A DNA stretch of 64,000 nt from Bifidobacterium asteroides (GCF_030758775.1 NZ_CP132384.1:62001-126000), one strand, 5' to 3'. Counted from the stretch's first letter, positions 1-8,903 are shown. Notes: generated by a model not told the origin, from the sequence alone. Translations and numbers: made by a program.

Positions 1-183
1 ACTCAAGCCTGGTTTGATGTGCCACATTGGTCATCGAAGACTGACAGGAGACTGCCGCAGCCCATGTTGGTGCGCTAGCGTTGAGGAAGAGGGATGGCAC
101 TGCAGCAGCTAGGCAGGCTCTCTGTAGCCCGGAGGCGCGTGTGGAGCCGATCCGGGGCAATAGATCATGAAGGAGCAGTTGAA

Positions 184-951
184 ATGACGGAATCCAAGAA
201 GACAACCAAGCGCGCCGTGGTGACCGGCGCCTCCAGCGGCATCGGCCAGGCCAGTGTGCGGGCCTTGGTTGACAAGGGCTGGAAAGTGGTCGGCCTGGCC
301 CGGCGCGAGGACAAGCTCAAGGCTCTGGCTGACCAGCTGGGTCAGAGCTTCACCTATGAGGTCTGCGATGTGACTGACGAGGACTCCACCCAGGCGGCCG
401 TCGATGCTGTGCTCAAGGGCGGACCGGTCAAGGCTCTGGTCAACTGCGCCGGCGCAGCCTTCGGCAAGGACCCGGTGGCTACCTCCAGCCTGGATGACTG
501 GAGCGGCATGTACGAGCTGAATGTCATCGGCACCCTGCGGGTCATACAGAAGCTGCTCCCGGCTCTGAAAGAGTCGGAGGGCACAGTTCTGGTCATCTCC
601 TCGACGGCAGGCATCGAGCCCTACGAGGGCGGTGGCGGATACTGCGCTTCCAAGGCGGCAGAACGGGTCATGGCCCGTATTCTGCGGCTGGAGCTGATTG
701 GCCAGCCGGTGCGCGTGGTCGACATCGCTCCGGGCCTGGTCCACACCGACGAGTTCTCTCTGAAGCGGTTCGGCGGGGATAGCGACCGGGCCGACGCGGT
801 CTATGCCGGGGTGCCCGATCCGCTGACCGCCGACGACATCGCCGGATGCGTCACCTGGGCCCTGGAGCAGCCCGATACTGTGGACATCGACCAAATCGTG
901 GTCCGTCCCCGGGCCGAGGGCTCCTACACCAAGCTCTACCGTCGCAGCTGA
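184..951 (+). CDS. SDR-family NAD(P)-dependent oxidoreductase
   Basis: Classical short-chain dehydrogenase of 255 residues, the usual family length, with no membrane segment, so probably a soluble cytosolic enzyme. The Rossmann cofactor motif TGASSGIG lies at residues 14-21, the structural NCAGAA motif follows, the catalytic serine is S139 or S140 (VISSTAG), and the active-site pair is Y153 and K157 (YCASK). The overall pattern is closest to the YdfG-like group that acts on 3-hydroxy acids or serine, but the substrate cannot be read from sequence. I chose the ATG at 184 because AAGGAG (170-175) sits 8 bases upstream and the SDR fold begins right after it; an in-frame ATG at 94 would add a tail unlike the family. 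Confidence 0.88.
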   Translation: MTESKKTTKRAVVTGASSGIGQASVRALVDKGWKVVGLARREDKLKALADQLGQSFTYEVCDVTDEDSTQAAVDAVLKGGPVKALVNCAGAAFGKDPVATSSLDDWSGMYELNVIGTLRVIQKLLPALKESEGTVLVISSTAGIEPYEGGGGYCASKAAERVMARILRLELIGQPVRVVDIAPGLVHTDEFSLKRFGGDSDRADAVYAGVPDPLTADDIAGCVTWALEQPDTVDIDQIVVRPRAEGSYTKLYRRS

Positions 952-984
952 GTCTGGTTGGGGGCCGATTCTGTAGGAAACCGA

Positions 985-1047
985 GATTGGCATGGGATGA
1001 TTCTGGCAGGGGAAGATTCTGGCATGGGATGACTCTGGCAGAGGGAT
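985..1047. repeat. Short tandem repeat, about 16-bp unit, four imperfect copies
   Basis: Four consecutive imperfect copies of GATTCTGGCATGGGAT fill most of the short gap between the convergent SDR and nhaA genes. The copies run 985-998 (shortened), 999-1014, 1015-1030 and 1031-1047. No gene is encoded here and the role is unknown. It is a possible variable-number locus. Confidence 0.7.
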
Positions 1048-1058
1048 GAGTCCTGCAG

Positions 1059-2705
1059 TCAGGATGAGACGTGCCTGGCGGAACCCAGCCGACCGGGGAT
1101 AGTGCCCACGGCCACGATGAGTACGGACAGGACCGACCCTGCCAGCACGCCCAGCAGGGCTGACTCCAAGTGCGGGGATCCGGCGAAGGCCAGGTTGGCG
1201 ATCAGGAAGGACATGGTGAAGCCGATTCCGCAGAGCTGACAGAGGCCGATCAAGTTCCCGGTCGTGGAGCCGGCAGGTCGCCGCAGTCCCAGACGACCTG
1301 CCAGGATCAGCATGGTCATGATCCCCAGGGGCTTGCCCAAAGCCAGTCCCAGAGTGGCGCCCCAAAAGACCCGGTCCGTCAGCAGTCCGGGTCCCAGCTG
1401 ATCCAGGGAGATTGACAGCGAGAAGAAGGCGAAAAGGGGCAGGACCACCAGGGCGCTCAAAGGGGTCAGGAAGTGGTCCAGCCGTTCAGCCGGTGATAGC
1501 GTCGGGTTGCGGTTTGGCTCAATCTCAGTTGGTTCAAACCCAGCTGGTTTGGTATTGGCTTGACTGGTCACTGGTGGATGGGTCTCGGTCGGCTCGGTAC
1601 CGGATGGTTCTGTATCGGTTGGCCTATGTTCGGTTGGCTCAGTTAAATTCGGCGCGGTACTGGCCGAAGGCTCTTCCGCTTCTGCCGCTTCCGCTTCAGA
1701 CGCCTTCGACCTGGCAACAGGAGTCAATAGGCCCATCGCCACTCCCGCCAGCACAGGGTGGATTCCAGCCTTGAAGAGGCTGTACCAGGCCAGCAGACCG
1801 CCCCCAAGGGCGCCCAACAAGCAGAGAGGTACCAAGGGTCGCCAGAGCCGGGCGGAACGGCTCGCCGCTCGGACCAGCAGGGCCCAGACCACTAGGCCGG
1901 CCAGGCAGACAAGCAGCCAGCTCGTTTGTCCCAAGCTGGAGTAGCCCAGGGCGATCAGCAGGACGCCGATCAGGTCGTCGAAGATGGCCAGAGTCATCAA
2001 AAAGGCCTGCAGGGCGGGCCCGGCCTTGGGCAGGAGCAGTTGCAGAGCCGCCAGGGAGAAGGCTACATCGGTGGCCGTTGGGACAGCCCAGCCGCGCAAC
2101 CCGGCAGGGGAGCCCAGGTTGAACAGGCAGTAGATCAGGATCGGAACGGCCACACCGCCCAGGGCGGCCAGCATGGGCAGCAGGACCTGCCTGTGGTCGC
2201 GCAGAGTGCCCGTGGCAGCCTCCTGGCGCAGGTCAAGGCCCATGGTCAGGAAGAATATGGTCAGCAGCCCGTCCTGTATCCAATCCTTCAGGGACAGGCT
2301 CAGTCCACCGGGCAGGTCCAGAGGAAACCAAGCGGCAAGAGCGTTCAGCCCCGGCCCGGTCTCTGGCAGATTGGCCAGGATCAGCCCGGCCAGGGCGCAG
2401 GCCATCATGAATAGCCCGGTGATCCGATCATTTTCAGCCAGGGATGACAGGGCGGCGAAAAAGTTTGAATGATGGAGTCGGTTGTGCCGGTCCCTGTCAG
2501 ATCCACCCCGCCCACGCTGTGGATTTGATGGTCGGGCATTCGATGGCTTGGAATCCGACGGTCCGGAATTCGGTTGGGTGTCTGATGACCGGGAATCCGA
2601 CTGCCTGGGATTGAAAGGTTTGAGATTCTGTTGCGGATTCGAATCGTCGTAATCCTGACGACGTGGATTGATAGAGAATGTTGGGAAGGTAGGCGTGGGT
2701 GGCAT
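1059..2705 (-). CDS. nhaA: NhaA-type Na+/H+ antiporter with low-complexity insertions
   Basis: Sodium/proton antiporter of the inner membrane, used for pH and Na+ homeostasis. The paired aspartates of the transport site appear in AIFDDLIGVL, and a TMGLDLRQE segment and about a dozen hydrophobic helices match the NhaA family. Two stretches are abnormal: an N-terminal hydrophilic tail of about 80 residues rich in Ser, Asn, Pro and Arg, and a central insertion built on TEPT/TEPS-like repeats between membrane helices (about positions 1480-1710). These make the protein 548 residues instead of the usual 380-450. The start at 2705 follows AGGAG at a spacing of 5 bases. An in-frame ATG at 2744 has no such site. 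It is preceded by dps, but a terminator-like hairpin separates them, so it is probably transcribed separately. Confidence 0.88.
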   Translation of the reverse strand: MPPTPTFPTFSINPRRQDYDDSNPQQNLKPFNPRQSDSRSSDTQPNSGPSDSKPSNARPSNPQRGRGGSDRDRHNRLHHSNFFAALSSLAENDRITGLFMMACALAGLILANLPETGPGLNALAAWFPLDLPGGLSLSLKDWIQDGLLTIFFLTMGLDLRQEAATGTLRDHRQVLLPMLAALGGVAVPILIYCLFNLGSPAGLRGWAVPTATDVAFSLAALQLLLPKAGPALQAFLMTLAIFDDLIGVLLIALGYSSLGQTSWLLVCLAGLVVWALLVRAASRSARLWRPLVPLCLLGALGGGLLAWYSLFKAGIHPVLAGVAMGLLTPVARSKASEAEAAEAEEPSASTAPNLTEPTEHRPTDTEPSGTEPTETHPPVTSQANTKPAGFEPTEIEPNRNPTLSPAERLDHFLTPLSALVVLPLFAFFSLSISLDQLGPGLLTDRVFWGATLGLALGKPLGIMTMLILAGRLGLRRPAGSTTGNLIGLCQLCGIGFTMSFLIANLAFAGSPHLESALLGVLAGSVLSVLIVAVGTIPGRLGSARHVSS

Positions 2706-2832
2706 TGATGCTCCTGGTCGGGCGGATAGGGTTCGGTCTTCCATGGCCGACCAGTCTTCCCGGCGTGAGGCAGCGCCCGGCCGTCTCCCAAGTGTCTATT
2801 CTATCCTGAAGCCCAGCAGTCTATCTCGGTCA

Positions 2833-2880
2833 GAGAAAATGCCAGCGGCCCCGCACCTTTCACGATGCAGGGCCGCCGGC
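2833..2880 (-). terminator. Rho-independent terminator after dps
   Basis: An 11-bp stem (2841-2851 with 2870-2880, one mismatch) is followed on the minus strand by ATTTTCTCT. It lies downstream of the dps stop codon and upstream of nhaA. Confidence 0.75.
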
Positions 2881-2940
2881 TTACCGCTTATCGGAGCTGT
2901 GACGAGCTCTCAGAACTCAGAAACCGAGTAGCTCAGCAAC

Positions 2941-3420
2941 TCAGAACAGGTGGCTGCGCATGAACCACTGGAAGTGCTCGAGCTCCTGCACATGGTCCTG
3001 CAGAATGTTGGAGCTGACGATGTCCAGGTCGTCCAGCTCCTTGATGGCCTCGCGGTCGCGCTTGATGAAGGTGGTGTAGTAGGTGTCTAGGGCCTTCAGG
3101 TAGTCCAGGGCATCCTGGCGGCCGGTCATGGTGATGCCATCCCAGTCGCGGTTCTTCATGATGTCGTCAGGGCGCCCGGCGGGGGAGCCACCCAGGGTGG
3201 CGATGCGCTCTGCGGTCTCGTCGGCCATGTTCAGCACCGAATCAACCTCGGGGTCCATCATCTCGTGGATGCCGATGAATTCCTTGCCCTTCATGTTCCA
3301 ATGGGCGTGCTTGAGGATCAGGGCAGTCTCCTGTTCCTGGCTCAGACGGCTCTGCAGGATGGCGATGACCTTCTCGCTGGTCGCTTCGTCGAGTCCCGGT
3401 ACGGTAAAGTTCAATGCCAT
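2941..3420 (-). CDS. dps: Dps-family DNA-protection / mini-ferritin protein
   Basis: Mini-ferritin of 159 residues that would assemble as a dodecamer, oxidise Fe(II) with peroxide and store the iron, protecting DNA under starvation or oxidative stress. The inter-subunit ferroxidase ligands are visible: H40 (HAHWNMKG), H52 and D56 (IHEMMDPEVD), and D67 and E71 (ADETAERIATLGG). AAGGAG lies 6 bases upstream of the ATG. A perfect 18-bp palindrome (3452-3469, arms GGTCGGG and CCCGACC) lies in the region upstream and could be an operator or a leader hairpin. The gene is monocistronic by the terminator that follows it, and with ahpC and ahpF nearby it forms an oxidative-stress neighbourhood. Confidence 0.93.
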   Translation of the reverse strand: MALNFTVPGLDEATSEKVIAILQSRLSQEQETALILKHAHWNMKGKEFIGIHEMMDPEVDSVLNMADETAERIATLGGSPAGRPDDIMKNRDWDGITMTGRQDALDYLKALDTYYTTFIKRDREAIKELDDLDIVSSNILQDHVQELEHFQWFMRSHLF

Positions 3421-3682
3421 AATCGCTCCTTAAATATGAAATTATGCCTGCGGTCGGGTCAGCCCGACCTTGTATCTCCAGACTAGAGGAAAAGGCAAGG
3501 AAACGCTTGGATTTTGCCGGAATCAACCAGTGAAATCATTCACGGACCATCGGCTACGCTGATAGTCATTTTTCCTTGACTGGTGTGAGGACGGTCCACG
3601 GCTGACTGCCAGCTGGGATTCAGCTAGACCATAGCTGGGCTCTGGTCGTAGCGTAGTCTCGGTCAGATTAGACCCGGTCGGG

Positions 3683-5062
3683 TTATCCTCGGTCTGCTCC
3701 CGCTTTGGAATTCGACCTATCTTCGCCGTCTTCGCTGGCTTCGTCATCATCGCCAGCCTGGTCCTCGGCTTGCTGTCGCCGCCTGACCTCGATGGTCTCA
3801 ATGCGGCGCCCGTCCACCTTGGTTACCGCCATGTCATATCCGTCGTCGGAGTGGATCACGTCGCCCACCTGCCCCATGCGCCCGGTCTGGGCCAGGAAGT
3901 AGCCGGCTAGGGTCTCATAAGGGCCGTCCTCCAGCTCGATCCCGGTCAGGTCCGCGAAGTCCTCGATGGTCATGCCGCCGTCGACCGTGGCAACCCCGTT
4001 GACGAAAGCAGTCGCCTGGGGATGGGCCGGATTCTGCTCCTCGGGCAGGTCGTACTCGTCGCGGATGTCGCCCACCAGCTCCTCGGTCATGTCCTCCAGG
4101 GTGACGATGCCGTCGGTGCCCCCGTACTCGTCGATGACCACGGCCAGGTGGATGCCCTTCTTGCGCAGCTTCTCCAGGCTGGGCAGGAGCTTGGAGGTGC
4201 CGGGCAGGGCGATGCCGGGCCTGGTCACGTCGGCCACGGTCTTGGCATGGGGGTTGCGCACGTCCATCAGGTCGCGCACGTGGACGAAGCCCAGCACGTC
4301 GTCGAAGTCGCGGCCGGTCACCGGGTAGCGCGAGTAGGGCTCGTCGTGTACGAATTCGACCGCCTCCTGCAGCGGCATGTCCCCGGCGATGAAGACCACG
4401 TCGGCCCGGGGGCGCATGACCTCGGCCACGCTGGTCTCGGAGGCATCGAAGACGTCGCCCAGAATCATCCGTTCGTCCTTGCTCAGGTTGGTGTTGGAGG
4501 AGACCAGCATCCGCAGCTCGTCGTCGCTGACCTCGGTGTCGGTCTGCTGGGGGTCGAAGCCCAGGATGCGCACGATGAGGTTGGTGTTCTTGCCGATCAG
4601 CCAGATCAGCGGCCTGCACAGGGTGGTGAAGACGTCGATGGCCGGAACGACGGCCCGGGCGATGGCCTCGGTGCGTTGCATGGCGATCCGCTTGGGCACC
4701 AGCTCGGAGATGACGATGGAGCAGTAGGAGATGATCAGAGTCAGAATCACCGTGGTCAGAGTGCCGGCCAGACCCTCGTGCACGCCCCACCCGGTCAGGA
4801 CGGGCACCACGTAGGGGGCGATGGATGATGCGCCGAAGGAGGCCGAGAGGAAGCCCGTCAGCGTCACGCCGATCTGCACGGCGGAAAGAAAGGTGTTAGG
4901 GTCGCGGGCGATGCGGGCCACCCGGGCTCCGCGCGCGTCCTGCTGCTCCATCTGCTCCAGCTGCGAGCCTCGCAGGGAGACCAGCGCCAGCTCAGTCCCC
5001 GAGAAGACGGAACCGAGCAGGAGGAAGAAGAAAATAAGCAGGATGTTCAGCCATAATGCCAT
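3683..5062 (-). CDS. CNNM/HlyC-CorC family membrane protein (DUF21 + CBS pair + CorC domain)
   Basis: Integral membrane protein of about 459 residues with the standard order: a DUF21 transmembrane domain (about residues 1-190, three or four helices), a CBS pair (about 200-330, including SRYPVTGRDFDDVLGFVHVRDL) and a C-terminal CorC_HlyC domain (containing IDEYGGTDGIVTLEDMTEEL). Members are implicated in Mg2+/Co2+ efflux or homeostasis; older annotations call them hemolysins. I placed the start at 5062 because the first helix begins there and GAAGG precedes it closely. The longer frame up to 5164 adds a polar tail without a good ribosome site. It is divergent from ahpC across about 155 bases. 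Confidence 0.85.
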   Translation of the reverse strand: MALWLNILLIFFFLLLGSVFSGTELALVSLRGSQLEQMEQQDARGARVARIARDPNTFLSAVQIGVTLTGFLSASFGASSIAPYVVPVLTGWGVHEGLAGTLTTVILTLIISYCSIVISELVPKRIAMQRTEAIARAVVPAIDVFTTLCRPLIWLIGKNTNLIVRILGFDPQQTDTEVSDDELRMLVSSNTNLSKDERMILGDVFDASETSVAEVMRPRADVVFIAGDMPLQEAVEFVHDEPYSRYPVTGRDFDDVLGFVHVRDLMDVRNPHAKTVADVTRPGIALPGTSKLLPSLEKLRKKGIHLAVVIDEYGGTDGIVTLEDMTEELVGDIRDEYDLPEEQNPAHPQATAFVNGVATVDGGMTIEDFADLTGIELEDGPYETLAGYFLAQTGRMGQVGDVIHSDDGYDMAVTKVDGRRIETIEVRRRQQAEDQAGDDDEASEDGEDRSNSKAGADRG

Positions 5063-5218
5063 ACCTTCAATGCTAGGGTATGGACGCCCCATGTGCCCTA
5101 TGTCACACCCAAGCGGTGAACCTCCGTCTTCCCCATACAGCGCTACCTGACTAGCATGAAACACGGAAGCAGGTTCGGCTCCAAGCCGGCATTCTCAACG
5201 CTCCCGAAAGGATTTTTC

Positions 5219-5782
5219 ATGTCACAGCTTCAGCACGAATTGACTGAGTTCACCACGCAGGCCTACCAGGATAACAAGACCTTCCCGGTCTCCAAGAAGG
5301 ATTTGCTGGGCCACTGGTCTCTGCTCTTCTTCTATCCTGCGGACTTCAGCTTCGTCTGCCCCACCGAGCTGGAGGATCTGGCCAGCAAGTACGAGGACTT
5401 CAAGAAGATCGGCTGCGAGATCTACTCCGTCTCCTGCGACACCGAGTTCGTCCACAAGGCCTGGCACGAGGCCAACGAGAAGATCGCCAAGGTCCAGTAC
5501 CCCATGCTGGCCGATCCGACCGCAACCCTGGCCAAGGACCTGCAGACCTACAACGAGGCCGAGGGCAAGGCCGAGCGCGGCGACTTCATTCTGACCCCTG
5601 AGGGCAAGGTCGTGGCCTACGAGGTCATCTCCTCCAACGTGGGCCGCAACGCCGACGAGCTGCTGCGCCGCGTCCAGGCCTCCCAGTTCGTCTACGAGCA
5701 CGGCGATCAGGTCTGCCCTGCCAAGTGGGAGCCCGGCGAGGACACCATCGAGCCCAGCCTGGATCTGGTCGGTCAGCTCTGA
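5219..5782 (+). CDS. ahpC: Alkyl hydroperoxide reductase AhpC (2-Cys peroxiredoxin)
   Basis: Typical 2-Cys peroxiredoxin of 187 residues that reduces H2O2, organic peroxides and peroxynitrite in the cytosol. The peroxidatic cysteine is C47 in FSFVCPTE and the resolving cysteine is C166 in VCPAKW, both where the E. coli-type AhpC has them. The start is set by AAAGGA followed by TTTTTCATG. The same 15 bases, AAAGGATTTTTCATG, also open the alpha-galactosidase gene at 12384. The next gene encodes a permuted AhpF-like reductase that presumably re-reduces AhpC, although a strong terminator lies between the two. Confidence 0.96.
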   Translation: MSQLQHELTEFTTQAYQDNKTFPVSKKDLLGHWSLLFFYPADFSFVCPTELEDLASKYEDFKKIGCEIYSVSCDTEFVHKAWHEANEKIAKVQYPMLADPTATLAKDLQTYNEAEGKAERGDFILTPEGKVVAYEVISSNVGRNADELLRRVQASQFVYEHGDQVCPAKWEPGEDTIEPSLDLVGQL

Positions 5783-5800
5783 TCCGCAGCTGCCAACATC

Positions 5801-5842
5801 GGGAACTCGCCGATCGGAAGCGACCAGGGCGGGTTCCCTTTT
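5801..5842 (+). terminator. Terminator between ahpC and the ahpF-like gene
   Basis: An 11-bp stem (5801-5811 with 5828-5838, one G-T pair) is followed by TTTT. It implies that ahpC is made in excess over the reductase, by read-through or from a second promoter. Confidence 0.8.
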
Positions 5843-5903
5843 CTGTATTCACGACCAGCATCCAACACCAGCACATCCGTGCATTCCTTCGGAAGAGGCA
5901 TTC

Positions 5904-7655
5904 ATGACGGAAGACAAGAATCTTTATGACGTGGTCGTCATCGGCGGCGGCCCTGCAGGCCTGAGCGCAGGACTCTACCTGGCACGGGCGCGGTACCGCA
6001 CCCTGATCCTGGAGAAGGACGACTTCGGCGGCCAGATCACCATCACGGCCGACGTGGTCAACTACCCGGGCGTGGCCAGCACCGACGGCCGCAAGCTGAC
6101 CGAGACCATGCGCCAGCAGGCCCAGAACTTCGGAGCCGAGTTCATGAGCGCCGAGGCCACTGGCATCGAGGCCCAGGGCGACATCAAGGTGGTCCACACC
6201 TCCCGGGGCGACCTGCGCACCTTCGGCATCCTGATCGCCACCGGCGCCAGCCCCCGCAAGATCGGCTTCCAGGGGGAGCAGGAGTACGCGGGCCGCGGCG
6301 TGGCCTACTGCGCCACCTGTGACGGCGAGTTCTTCACCGGGCGCGAGGTCCTGGTGGTAGGCGGCGGGTTCGCGGCAGCCGAGGAGTCGGTCTTCCTGAC
6401 CAAGTACGCCACCAAGGTGACCCTGCTGGTGCGCGAGGAGGACTTCACCTGCGACGCCGCCGTGGCTGACGAGGCCCGGAACAACGACAAGATCGAAATC
6501 CACTACTCCACCGAGCTCAAGGGGGTCTCCGCAGGCCCCGGCGGGCTGGTCGAGGCCACTATTCTGGATCGCAAGAGCGGACAGACCACCACCTGGAAGC
6601 CCCAGGACGGCGGCACCTTCGGCGTCTTCGTCTTCGCTGGCTACGTGCCCCAGACCGGCATGCTCAAGGGCGTGGTGGATCTGGACGACCACGGCTATGT
6701 GCTGACCCACGGCTACCTGGAGACCTCGGTGCCCGGCATCTACGCCGCCGGGGATCTGCGGGTCAAGAACCTGCGCCAGGTCATCACCGCCACCTCCGAT
6801 GGCGCTGTGGCCGCCGTGGAGCTGGAGCGCTACGCCTCCAATATGTCGGACAAGACCGGCCTGGTGCCGCCGCGGCCCGACGATTCCCCTTACGCCCGCT
6901 CCGAGCGGCAGGCCGAGAACTCCGCACTGGCCTCGGGCACCTCGCCCGCGCCTGTGGCCCAGGAGCACGACCAGGCCCCGGCCAAGACCTCCGGCTTCTT
7001 CGGGCCGGACATCCGCAAGCAGCTGGACATGGTCTTCGGCAAGATGACCGGAAAACTGGAGCTGGCCCTGGACCTGGACGGCAGCCAGGTCTCCAAGGAG
7101 CTGGAGGCCTTCGTGGACGAGCTGGTCGGGCTCTCCGGCGGCAAGCTGACCTCCAGGGTCGACTCCCGCACGGATGAGGACGGCAAGGATTACGATCCCG
7201 CCGGCGACCTGCCCGATGCCCGCCCCAGCGTGCGCATCTGCCGCGTGGACGACCAGGGCGTCTCCCAGCCGACCGGGCTGGCCTTCCATGGCGTGCCCAG
7301 CGGCCACGAGTTCAACTCCTTCGTCCTGGCCCTCTACAATGCGGCGGGCCCCGGCCAGCAGGTGGATCAGCCCACCTCGGACCGGATCGATGCCATCAAG
7401 GACCAGGTGGACGTGATGATGCTGGTCTCCCTGACCTGCACCATGTGTCCGACCACGGTCCTGTCCGCACAGCGGGTGGCGGCCCAGAACGGCAAGGTGC
7501 GCGCCGAGGCCTACGACCTGGCCCACTTCCCCGAGCTCAAGGACCAGTACCAGGTCATGAGCGTCCCCTGCATCGTGATCCGCAAGGACGGCCAGGAGAC
7601 CGTGGAGTTCGGCAAGAAGTCCGTTCCTGAAATGCTGGATCTGATCGGAGCCTGA
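5904..7655 (+). CDS. ahpF: Permuted AhpF-like peroxiredoxin reductase (TrxR domain, then AhpF N-terminal-type domain)
   Basis: A 583-residue flavoprotein, presumably the NADH/NADPH-dependent reductase of AhpC. Residues about 8-315 form a thioredoxin-reductase domain: FAD motif VVIGGGPAGLSAG, redox centre C136-A-T-C139, second nucleotide motif VVGGGFAAAEES and the FAD-binding AAGDLR. Residues about 320-370 are a charged Pro/Ala linker. The remaining part (about 375-583) resembles the N-terminal domain of classical AhpF, with an RKQLDMVFGKMTGKLEL-like opening, a GVPSGHEFNSFVLAL stretch and a C512-T-M-C515 redox centre. In enterobacterial AhpF this domain is at the N-terminus, so the order is swapped here. 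The start is the ATG at 5904, preceded by GGAAGAGG. ahpF is used on the basis of domain content and neighbourhood; TrxB-like would also be fair. Confidence 0.88.
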   Translation: MTEDKNLYDVVVIGGGPAGLSAGLYLARARYRTLILEKDDFGGQITITADVVNYPGVASTDGRKLTETMRQQAQNFGAEFMSAEATGIEAQGDIKVVHTSRGDLRTFGILIATGASPRKIGFQGEQEYAGRGVAYCATCDGEFFTGREVLVVGGGFAAAEESVFLTKYATKVTLLVREEDFTCDAAVADEARNNDKIEIHYSTELKGVSAGPGGLVEATILDRKSGQTTTWKPQDGGTFGVFVFAGYVPQTGMLKGVVDLDDHGYVLTHGYLETSVPGIYAAGDLRVKNLRQVITATSDGAVAAVELERYASNMSDKTGLVPPRPDDSPYARSERQAENSALASGTSPAPVAQEHDQAPAKTSGFFGPDIRKQLDMVFGKMTGKLELALDLDGSQVSKELEAFVDELVGLSGGKLTSRVDSRTDEDGKDYDPAGDLPDARPSVRICRVDDQGVSQPTGLAFHGVPSGHEFNSFVLALYNAAGPGQQVDQPTSDRIDAIKDQVDVMMLVSLTCTMCPTTVLSAQRVAAQNGKVRAEAYDLAHFPELKDQYQVMSVPCIVIRKDGQETVEFGKKSVPEMLDLIGA

Positions 7656-7685
7656 CCCTGGATCCGACCCTGAATAGAGTCTGAA

Positions 7686-7730
7686 AAGGCGCTGGTGTCA
7701 CTGCCTTTGTGGCGATGACGCCAGCGCCTT
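7686..7730. terminator. Bidirectional terminator between convergent genes
   Basis: A 15-bp stem (7686-7700 with 7716-7730, one G-T pair) lies between the convergent ahpF-like and lacI-type genes and could serve both. Confidence 0.75.
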
Positions 7731-7803
7731 CTCTGATGTATGCCGCTGAATTATATTGATGGAAAACTATGGATATTATCCACGGTTTGCACGATGTGCT
7801 GTA

Positions 7804-8817
7804 TCAGCAGCCGCAGGAGTGGCGGATGACCAGATCCGCCTTGATGATCTGCACGTCGGGGACCTGGTCCGGCTCCAAGGCCGCATTCATGGCGCAGGCG
7901 GCGATCTTCTCGGTGTCCTGCTGCATGGTGGTCAGCTGAGGCCAGGTGTAGAGGGAGTCGACGGTGCCGTCGAAGGAGACGATGGCCACGTCTTCGGGGA
8001 TGCGCAGCCCGCGCTCATGCAGGGCTCGCAAAGCGCCCATGGCCTCCATGTCGGAACCAGCGAAAATGGCCTGGGGCGGTCTGCCGCTGTCAATCAGGTC
8101 CAAGGTGGCGCGATAGCCGCCCTCGCGTGTGAAGAAGGCCTGGCGAATCCTGCCGGCGGGCAGGTTGGCGTTCTGGTGGGCCGCGTACCAGCCCTGGATG
8201 CGGGCGTCGCCCCGGTCGTCGGGGGAGCCGCCAAAGAGCATGTCGACGCTGCAGTGCCGGTGCTCGATCAGGTGCTGGGTGGCGGTCAGGCCAGAGTGGA
8301 AGAAATCGGTCGACACGCTCTTGGCATTGGTCACCCGGTGGGGCTGGTCCATGAAGACGAAGCGGCTCTCCTCAAGATGAGCCATGCTCAGCTGTGTGTA
8401 GCTGCGCGAGGATGAGAGGAAAATGGCATCGACGTTGCGCTCCAACAGCTGCCTGATGGACTGCTCCTCCAATTCGGGGTCGCTGCGCACGTTCATGAAG
8501 AGGACCGAGTACCCCCGTCGCATGGCCACCGTCTGCAGCTCGTCGTAGATGCCGGCGCTGAAGGGGTTGGACGAATCCGGTACGATGACCCCCAGCATCT
8601 TGGAATACCCGGTGCGCAGGGCACGAGCCGTGGGGTTGGGGTGGTAGTTCAGCAGCTTCGCCGCCTCGCGCACCCGCTTGGATGTGTCCGGAGCCACAGC
8701 CCTGGGTCCGTTGTTGAAGACGTAGCTGACCACCGCCGTGGAGACGTTAGCCAGCTTGGCCACATCCGTGCGTGTGGCCCTTCTGCGTTGTCGGAGTTTC
8801 TTATTGTTTGCAGCCAT
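7804..8817 (-). CDS. LacI/GalR-family transcriptional regulator of the adjacent alpha-galactoside locus
   Basis: A 337-residue repressor with an N-terminal helix-turn-helix (about residues 15-36, TRTDVAKLANVSTAVVSYVF), a hinge with LNYHPNPTARAL, and a C-terminal periplasmic-binding-like sugar domain. Effector-domain landmarks include GVIVPDSSNPFSAGIYDEL, IFAGSDMEAMGALRAL and VSFDGT. It is transcribed divergently from the binding-protein gene, the usual arrangement for a local repressor of sugar uptake; the inducer is probably an alpha-galactoside, judging by the enzymes downstream. The C-terminus ends HSCGC, an unusual cysteine pair. A direct repeat near both divergent promoters is a candidate binding site. 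Confidence 0.9.
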   Translation of the reverse strand: MAANNKKLRQRRRATRTDVAKLANVSTAVVSYVFNNGPRAVAPDTSKRVREAAKLLNYHPNPTARALRTGYSKMLGVIVPDSSNPFSAGIYDELQTVAMRRGYSVLFMNVRSDPELEEQSIRQLLERNVDAIFLSSSRSYTQLSMAHLEESRFVFMDQPHRVTNAKSVSTDFFHSGLTATQHLIEHRHCSVDMLFGGSPDDRGDARIQGWYAAHQNANLPAGRIRQAFFTREGGYRATLDLIDSGRPPQAIFAGSDMEAMGALRALHERGLRIPEDVAIVSFDGTVDSLYTWPQLTTMQQDTEKIAACAMNAALEPDQVPDVQIIKADLVIRHSCGC

Positions 8818-8874
8818 CAGAGCTCGATCCCATCTGCCTATTCACCAGTCTCAATTCATGCTACCCGGAATATA

Positions 8875-8903
8875 GAATCTACTCGAATTGATATTGTTTT
8901 CAA
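8875..8903 (-). promoter_or_regulatory. Candidate promoter of the lacI-type gene with shared 11-bp element
   Basis: On the minus strand TTGAAA (8903-8898) and TAGATT (8881-8876) are separated by 16 bases. The -10 box lies inside GAATCTACTCG (8875-8885), which recurs exactly at 9053-9063 in front of the divergent sugar operon. This suggests shared control and autoregulation. The rest of the 324-base divergent gap (8818-9141) shows no gene. Confidence 0.5.

Noticed and set aside
5625-7526. Long minus-strand open frame opposite the ahpF-like gene
   Set aside because: It mirrors a well-supported coding gene in GC-rich DNA, has low-complexity Gly/His/Val composition and no known motif.
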